From: an uncultured Acetatifactor sp.
Lineage (GTDB): Bacteria > Bacillota > Clostridia > Lachnospirales > Lachnospiraceae
Assembly (NCBI GenBank): GCA_910587555.1
Contig: CAJULV010000052.1
Coordinates: 1-28,865 of the forward strand
Direction: 5' to 3'
Length of the DNA stretch: 28,865 nucleotides
A program made the translations under genes and the position numbers. Below are positions 26,201 through 28,865 of this stretch, one piece after another. The notes beneath the pieces were generated by a model. The model worked only from the letters and a program-made list of their open reading frames with translations, was not told where the DNA came from and made no database searches. Each line of letters starts with the position of its first letter. Positions within the stretch are counted from its first letter, which is position 1.

Positions 26201-26240
26201 TCAAACCGGTTGCTCTCCTGCCACCGTATTTCCTGCACAT
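23226..26240 (-). CDS. GH85 endo-beta-N-acetylglucosaminidase lipoprotein
   Basis: Surface enzyme that cuts the chitobiose core of N-linked glycans and releases the glycan from glycoproteins. Its 1004 residues show: a lipoprotein signal with lipobox LTAC (C26); a Gly/Glu-rich repeat linker (about 47-87); the GH85 barrel (about 125-450) with catalytic GWFINQETEG (N295, E297; the NxE pair known from Endo-D); a beta-sandwich region (about 480-690); an FN3-like segment (about 700-780); a PKD-like domain (about 785-860); and a C-terminal F5/8 type C/CBM32 domain (about 865-1004; RFAVDGDVSKKW). The ATG at 26240 is preceded by GGGAG; an in-frame TTG at 26261 would translate that site. Hosts of such enzymes are often gut or mucosal bacteria. 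Confidence 0.93.
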   Translation of the reverse strand: MCRKYGGRRATGLILAAAMLMGLTACGGREPVAEVETSAEETGAGGSEGAGAGPGEGASEGAGAGPGEGASEGAGVGPGEGASEGAGAEAGEEIPENADAGSNAERNSVYSVTEENDNPELAMVRQPEASYWFPAQLLEWNAEADEDLLFNISTVPLAERVDMAELETVNGTQNKDTRIMALSIMNESTSGNAPHGLNKADANTFSYWQYVDLLVYWGGSSGEGLIVPPSADVVDAGHKNGVKVAGTVFMPQTAHGGKTEWLEDLLCRAEDGSFPVADKLVEVARVYGFDGWFINQETEGTPEEPLTEEHAGQMQEFLAYMKEQAPELELVYYDSMTTDGKIDWQNALTEKNWAFLKGEDGTPGADEMFLNFWWTDSAFASAQLLKSSAALAQELQIDPYDLYAGIDLQSNGYGTRINWSLFENPEGGTYTSLGLYCPSWAYFSAGTMQDFWRQENRLWVNETGDPSAEAEITSDMQWRGISAYAVERTAVTKLPFVTNFTTGSGYSFYKDGEQISRLDWNNRSISDILPTYRYIIRSGEGNYLTAELDAEDAFYGGTSLMLSGSVKQGTESVIKMYSAGLPAAEGMLFTTTARTNGAAVSLDAVLTFDDGTERILEGDKKVGKEWTTVSYDTSGLSGETIRAISYKLTADEDADDMQFRFGNITMAEQGTEKAGSVSNVQVLDSEFDEEAMYAGVRLAWESDVPADYYEVYRVNRDETLSLLGVSNTESFYINTLPRTDETNTSVFRVVPLNVFLEEGSSADVVMEWPDNRIPKAAFAADITLAAPGETITFTSLCTKNTRKVTWTLLGADTENAEGESVSVSYPEEGIYTVSVKAENESGSGEMTVEGYIVITEKASRGLELLSRGADVEADAFVNEQEAPRFAVDGDVSKKWCATGSAPHEITLDLGAVRTVSAVDISHAEAGGESAGMNTKSYAIYVSKDGEHFEEVKNVTQNTAGTTHDAFAPVNARFVKLLVKEPTQGSDSAARIYEMEVYGLEDAME
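25981..26102 (-). repeat. 36-bp tandem repeats in the GH85 gene
   Basis: Three nearly identical 36-base units (25981-26016, 26017-26052, 26053-26088) plus a 14-base partial unit (26089-26102). They differ only at one base each. They encode a 12-residue Gly/Glu/Ala/Ser/Pro unit (GPGEGASEGAGA) that forms a flexible linker between lipid anchor and catalytic domain. The near identity suggests recent copy-number change by slippage. Confidence 0.95.
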
Positions 26241-26276
26241 ATCTTCATCTCTCCCGTACAATATAATGATGTTTCT

Positions 26277-26304
26277 ATTGTAGCAGATTTATTCGTAATG
26301 TACA
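26277..26304 (-). promoter_or_regulatory. Possible promoter of the GH85 gene
   Basis: TGTACA (26299-26304) and TACAAT (26277-26282) are 16 bases apart on the minus strand, giving a leader of about 30 bases. The upstream MFS gene ends only 16 bases further on, and no terminator is seen, so read-through from MFS is also possible. Confidence 0.5.
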
Positions 26305-26320
26305 GACAATTCTGCAAAAC

Positions 26321-27559
26321 TTAAAGTTCCCTGAAAATTCTTTTTGCCCTCATGGCAATCACCATGGACATAAATCCGGAGAATAAGACAACAGCATATT
26401 CAAATCCCCTGCAGACTTCAAACAGGACCCCATATAACGCATTTCCCAGGGGCTGCGCGCACATGGAGACGGTGATGATGACGGCAATTACCTTTCCAAC
26501 CAGGTTCTGCGGCGTTTCCGTCTGAATAAAAGCCATCATCTGCACGGAAAACATTGTTGAGAATACCATAATCACAAAACAGCATATGGTCATGACCACA
26601 TAGTTCACTGGCCCGGAGGAAAACAGCAGCAGGGACAATCCCATGGGAAAAGTACTGGCCGCACAAGCGATGATAAGCCGGCCTGCCTTTCGGATTTTCA
26701 GCCTGCCTGCGAAAATACCAGCGCCGATGCCCCCCGCAAGCCCTCCTGCAGCCAACGCGCCCTGCGCAAAACCATAGAGCCTGTTGGACCGGGAAGCATC
26801 CAAATCCAGCACCTCCGTCACCAGGTACGGCAGCGCCACAATAATCATCGCAGACAGGAATAAATTGATGCCGCACACCGCTAAGACGCCTTTCCCGATC
26901 ACGGGCTTCTCCTTTCGGATAAAGCGGATACTCTCCCCGAAATCGGCTCTGACTGTCTGAAAGATACCGCCTCCGGAAGCCTGTTTCCGAAAAGGTATCC
27001 GTATGAACAGCTCCATCACCGCCGACAGGAAAAAACAGAGGATGCAGACCCACAATACAGGCTCCAGGCCACACGTACTGTACAGGACACCGCCCAACAT
27101 AGGGCCTGCCAGAGAAGCGAAGGAACCGATGGTATTGATAATGGAATTCGCCGCCATGAAATGCGTCTGTTCGACAAGCGCTGGGATGCTGGCCTGCACA
27201 GCGGGCTGATAAGCGCCTGCGATGCCATACAGGAGCATCAATGTCACCGTCAGAAGCAATATCAGATGATTTCCGCCCATCAGCAGCAAAAAAAGCAGTA
27301 TCACCGCTGCGGTAACGAAATCCAGTATCACCATGATATTCCTCTTATTCACCCTGTCCGCAACTATGCCGCCCACAGGCGACAGCAGGACGGCAGGCAG
27401 AAAAGCACAGGCCGTAACGGTTCCAAAAAGTGCCGACGAGCCTGTCAGATTCAGCAGATACAACGGCAGCGCAAACCTTATGGTGGCATTGCCGAACAAA
27501 GAAATGATCTGGCCGATAACGACCAATGTAAAGTCCTTAGAAAACAATTTTTGCTTCAT
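26321..27559 (-). CDS. MFS transporter, macrolide-efflux (MefA)-like
   Basis: A 412-residue major facilitator with about twelve predicted transmembrane helices. It begins FTLVVIGQIISLFGNATIRFALPLYLLN, the pattern of MefA/MFS_3-type exporters (here broken by no gap), and has the loop 2-3 motif GGIVADRVNKRN. The N-terminal 36 codons of the longer open frame were dropped because GGAGG lies eight bases before the ATG at 27559. An operator-like palindrome related to those of tetR lies about 100 bases upstream, so the TetR protein next door probably represses it. The substrate is unknown; a drug or toxic compound is the usual guess for this arrangement. Confidence 0.85.
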   Translation of the reverse strand: MKQKLFSKDFTLVVIGQIISLFGNATIRFALPLYLLNLTGSSALFGTVTACAFLPAVLLSPVGGIVADRVNKRNIMVILDFVTAAVILLFLLLMGGNHLILLLTVTLMLLYGIAGAYQPAVQASIPALVEQTHFMAANSIINTIGSFASLAGPMLGGVLYSTCGLEPVLWVCILCFFLSAVMELFIRIPFRKQASGGGIFQTVRADFGESIRFIRKEKPVIGKGVLAVCGINLFLSAMIIVALPYLVTEVLDLDASRSNRLYGFAQGALAAGGLAGGIGAGIFAGRLKIRKAGRLIIACAASTFPMGLSLLLFSSGPVNYVVMTICCFVIMVFSTMFSVQMMAFIQTETPQNLVGKVIAVIITVSMCAQPLGNALYGVLFEVCRGFEYAVVLFSGFMSMVIAMRAKRIFREL

Positions 27560-27893
27560 CCTGAAACCTCCAGTTTTTCTGTCTCTTACCTGAAAACGGC
27601 TGATAAATCCGGCATTTCCGACAATCGCCCCTCTATCCTTTCCGTTTCCGGCACACAATAATACCAACCGACGGTATGTATTATGCTAAAAAAATACCGC
27701 ATCGAAGCCTACTGCTCGAACATGGTATCTTTTCCGGAAAGATTTCTCCATATCCTGTACTTCAATGCCGCAATGCAGCAGCGTGTGTCCACCGGAACTG
27801 CCTTCCCTGCCCCGCAGAAACCCCATTGCCGAAACATGTTTTCCTGCGGTCAGGAATATCCCGTTACACAGTGATCTGCCGGAAAATGGCCCA
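27560..27893. other. Spacer between tetR and the MFS gene
   Basis: This 334-base gap contains the operator-like site at 27661-27679 and a possible -10 box (CATAAT near 27682-27687) for the MFS gene on the minus strand; no good -35 was found. A 73-codon minus-strand frame (27686-27907) starts with GTG without a ribosome binding site and resembles nothing known. No terminator after tetR is obvious. Confidence 0.5.
27661..27679. promoter_or_regulatory. Operator-like site upstream of the MFS gene
   Basis: ATACCAACCGACGGTATGT shares a 13-base block (ACCGACGGTATGT) in reverse complement with the perfect tetR operator at 28575-28591. The two ATACC/GGTAT arms are seven bases apart instead of three, so it is a variant or a one-and-a-half site. 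It lies about 100 bases upstream of the MFS start. Confidence 0.6.
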
Positions 27894-28556
27894 CTAACTG
27901 CCTGCACGGGAATTCTGATAAATCATGGTAAGCTCCTTCAGCCTATTCAGTAATTCATCATCCACGATATCCAGCCCAAATCCCTGCAGCATCCGGGCAA
28001 ATACCATAAACTTCCGGCGGGTCTCCTCCACAGAACTGTCAAAAATCATCGGGTTCATCCAGACATTGGCCGCCAGCAGAATCAGTTCCGCCAGCTGCTC
28101 CGGATACGCCGCCTCAATGGAGCCGTCCGCAATCCCCTGCCTGATGATTGGCAGGATGTAATTGGGGGCCACGTTGTCTATGGTATCATGCAGCAGACTG
28201 AAAAGCAGCTTCGGATTGTCATGGAAATTGGGGGCGACCGTAAAAATTTCGTCCTGAACAGGCCTGATGATGGATTCTTTAAAAATCTTCTTCAGCTTCT
28301 CTCTGCCGTTCAAATCCCGGCGGTCCCGGATGGCGGCCAGCATCCGATTGGATTCCGCCGTCATTCTGTCCGAGACGGCCATCAGAATGTCATCCTTCGA
28401 CTTAAAGTGGTGATAAATTGCCCCTTTGCTCAGCCCCCCCAGCCCACTGATGATATCCTGGATGGAAGTATGTTCATACCCTTTTTTCATAAATAAGCGA
28501 AATGCCTCATCCAATATCCGTTCTACCGTTTCTTCCGGATGCTTGTTTCTTGCCAT
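27894..28556 (-). CDS. TetR/AcrR-family transcriptional repressor
   Basis: A 220-residue regulator. The N-terminal helix-turn-helix spans about 29-58 (TSIQDIISGLGGLSKGAIYHHF, split here as TSIQDIISGLGG and LSKGAIYHHF), the strongly conserved TetR pattern. The rest is a helical ligand-binding and dimerisation domain. A GTGAGGAAATC ribosome binding site precedes the ATG. Its promoter contains one palindrome between -35 and -10 and a second just downstream, so it very probably represses itself and the MFS gene beside it. The ligand is unknown. Confidence 0.93.
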   Translation of the reverse strand: MARNKHPEETVERILDEAFRLFMKKGYEHTSIQDIISGLGGLSKGAIYHHFKSKDDILMAVSDRMTAESNRMLAAIRDRRDLNGREKLKKIFKESIIRPVQDEIFTVAPNFHDNPKLLFSLLHDTIDNVAPNYILPIIRQGIADGSIEAAYPEQLAELILLAANVWMNPMIFDSSVEETRRKFMVFARMLQGFGLDIVDDELLNRLKELTMIYQNSRAGS

Positions 28557-28574
28557 GATTTCCTCACCCTCTTT

Positions 28575-28591
28575 ACATACCGTCGGTATGT
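28575..28591. promoter_or_regulatory. TetR operator 1 (downstream of the tetR promoter)
   Basis: ACATACCGTCGGTATGT is a perfect eight-base inverted repeat around a central T. It lies just after the predicted tetR start of transcription and would block elongation or initiation when bound. Confidence 0.8.
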
Positions 28592-28596
28592 TTTAC

Positions 28597-28624
28597 AGTA
28601 TCATACCAACGGTATGTTTGTCAA
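28597..28624 (-). promoter_or_regulatory. Promoter of tetR
   Basis: A perfect TTGACA -35 box (28619-28624) and GATACT -10 box (28597-28602) are 16 bases apart on the minus strand. The spacer is occupied by operator 2. Confidence 0.7.
28602..28616. promoter_or_regulatory. TetR operator 2 (within the tetR promoter)
   Basis: CATACCAACGGTATG is a six-base inverted repeat with three central bases, with the same CATACC/GGTATG arms as operator 1. Its centre lies 26 bases from that of operator 1. It fills the -35/-10 spacer of the tetR promoter. Confidence 0.75.
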
Positions 28625-28639
28625 GAATAAATTCGAAAT

Positions 28640-28777
28640 TATGAACTGAGTAAGTTCAAAATATGGCTGGAGACACTAGGGGAACTCCGTGGCAGGATCC
28701 CTTCCCATGATGCCATCAACCGGGTGTTCCAAATGATCGATCCGGATCAGTTTCATGATGCTTTTTTCATTGAGTAA
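28640..28777 (+). pseudogene. ISAs1-family transposase fragment
   Basis: One plus-strand frame encodes about 45 residues, including FKIWLETLGELRGRIPSHD and AINRVFQMIDPDQFHDAFF. This is the conserved N-terminal segment of ISAs1-family transposases (IPSHDxxNRVF...DP..F). It lacks the true N-terminus, has no start codon in frame, and ends at TAA (28775-28777) long before the DDE catalytic domain. It is a remnant and not functional. Confidence 0.75.
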
Positions 28778-28865
28778 ACGTAGTTGCCAGGAAGAGTGAA
28801 GAAGTTGTAGCGTAAACGGTAGATAGTGGGTACCTATACAAAATTGGAGCAAAACTGTATGATAG
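28774..28865. other. Unassigned window end, possibly the terminus of another insertion element
   Basis: The ISAs1 homology stops at about 28773. GTAAACG occurs there (28774-28780) and again at 28812-28818 (GTAAACGG). IS66-family elements end in GTAAGCG-like repeats, so a second element may begin at one of these points. With only 92 bases left and no coding frame recognised, this stays a guess. Confidence 0.2.

Noticed and set aside
27686..27907. A 73-codon minus-strand gene after tetR
   Set aside because: GTG start without a ribosome binding site, overlaps the tetR end, overlaps the MFS promoter region, and has no recognised domain.

Overview
The window reads as chromosome of a Gram-positive anaerobe of the class Clostridia, most likely Lachnospiraceae. 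The evidence is a PolC-type DNA polymerase III, the MEP-pathway enzyme IspG, strong AGGAGG-type ribosome binding sites, some TTG starts, a TIGR04086-type small membrane protein and a bacteriohemerythrin. No species is claimed. Nearly all genes lie on the minus strand. The only intact plus-strand gene is the CNNM/CBS transporter at 13172-14476.

Layout. 1-470: tRNA-Glu(CUC) with a good promoter, then a spacer holding a possible 3' gene relic. 470-6363: ispG and polC, joined by an ATGA overlap, behind their own promoter. 6532-10665: dprA, comM (yifB) and a pilT-like ATPase, three genes linked to DNA uptake or type IV pili. 10983-12959: a hemerythrin/CheX-like/receiver fusion protein and a small membrane protein. 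13172-16209: a CNNM-CBS transporter convergent with an O-antigen-ligase-like polytopic protein. 16388-20588: a tightly overlapping pstSCAB phosphate importer operon headed by a leaderless N-acetylmuramoyl-L-alanine amidase; the amidase Shine-Dalgarno lies inside a terminator-like hairpin. 20718-22098: a LytTR regulator and a LiaF-like membrane protein containing a 51-residue tandem duplication. 22319-26240: tcdA behind a large GH85 endo-beta-N-acetylglucosaminidase lipoprotein. 26321-28624: an MFS exporter and a TetR repressor with three related operator-like palindromes. 28631-28865: an ISAs1-type transposase fragment that appears to be cut by a second insertion.

Working together. PilT, ComM and DprA suggest a DNA-uptake neighbourhood. 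The hemerythrin protein next to pilT carries the complete CheC/CheX phosphatase signature between an O2/iron-binding domain and a receiver domain, so it could couple oxygen or redox state to a phosphorelay; I regard this as the most interesting protein here. The TetR/MFS pair looks like a self-contained inducible efflux module. GH85 would release N-glycans at the cell surface, consistent with a host-associated life style.

Limits. Everything is read by eye from sequence. Family names rest on recognised motifs. Promoters are calls on -35/-10 matches only. Several starts were moved downstream of the longest open frame to the start with the best ribosome binding site.
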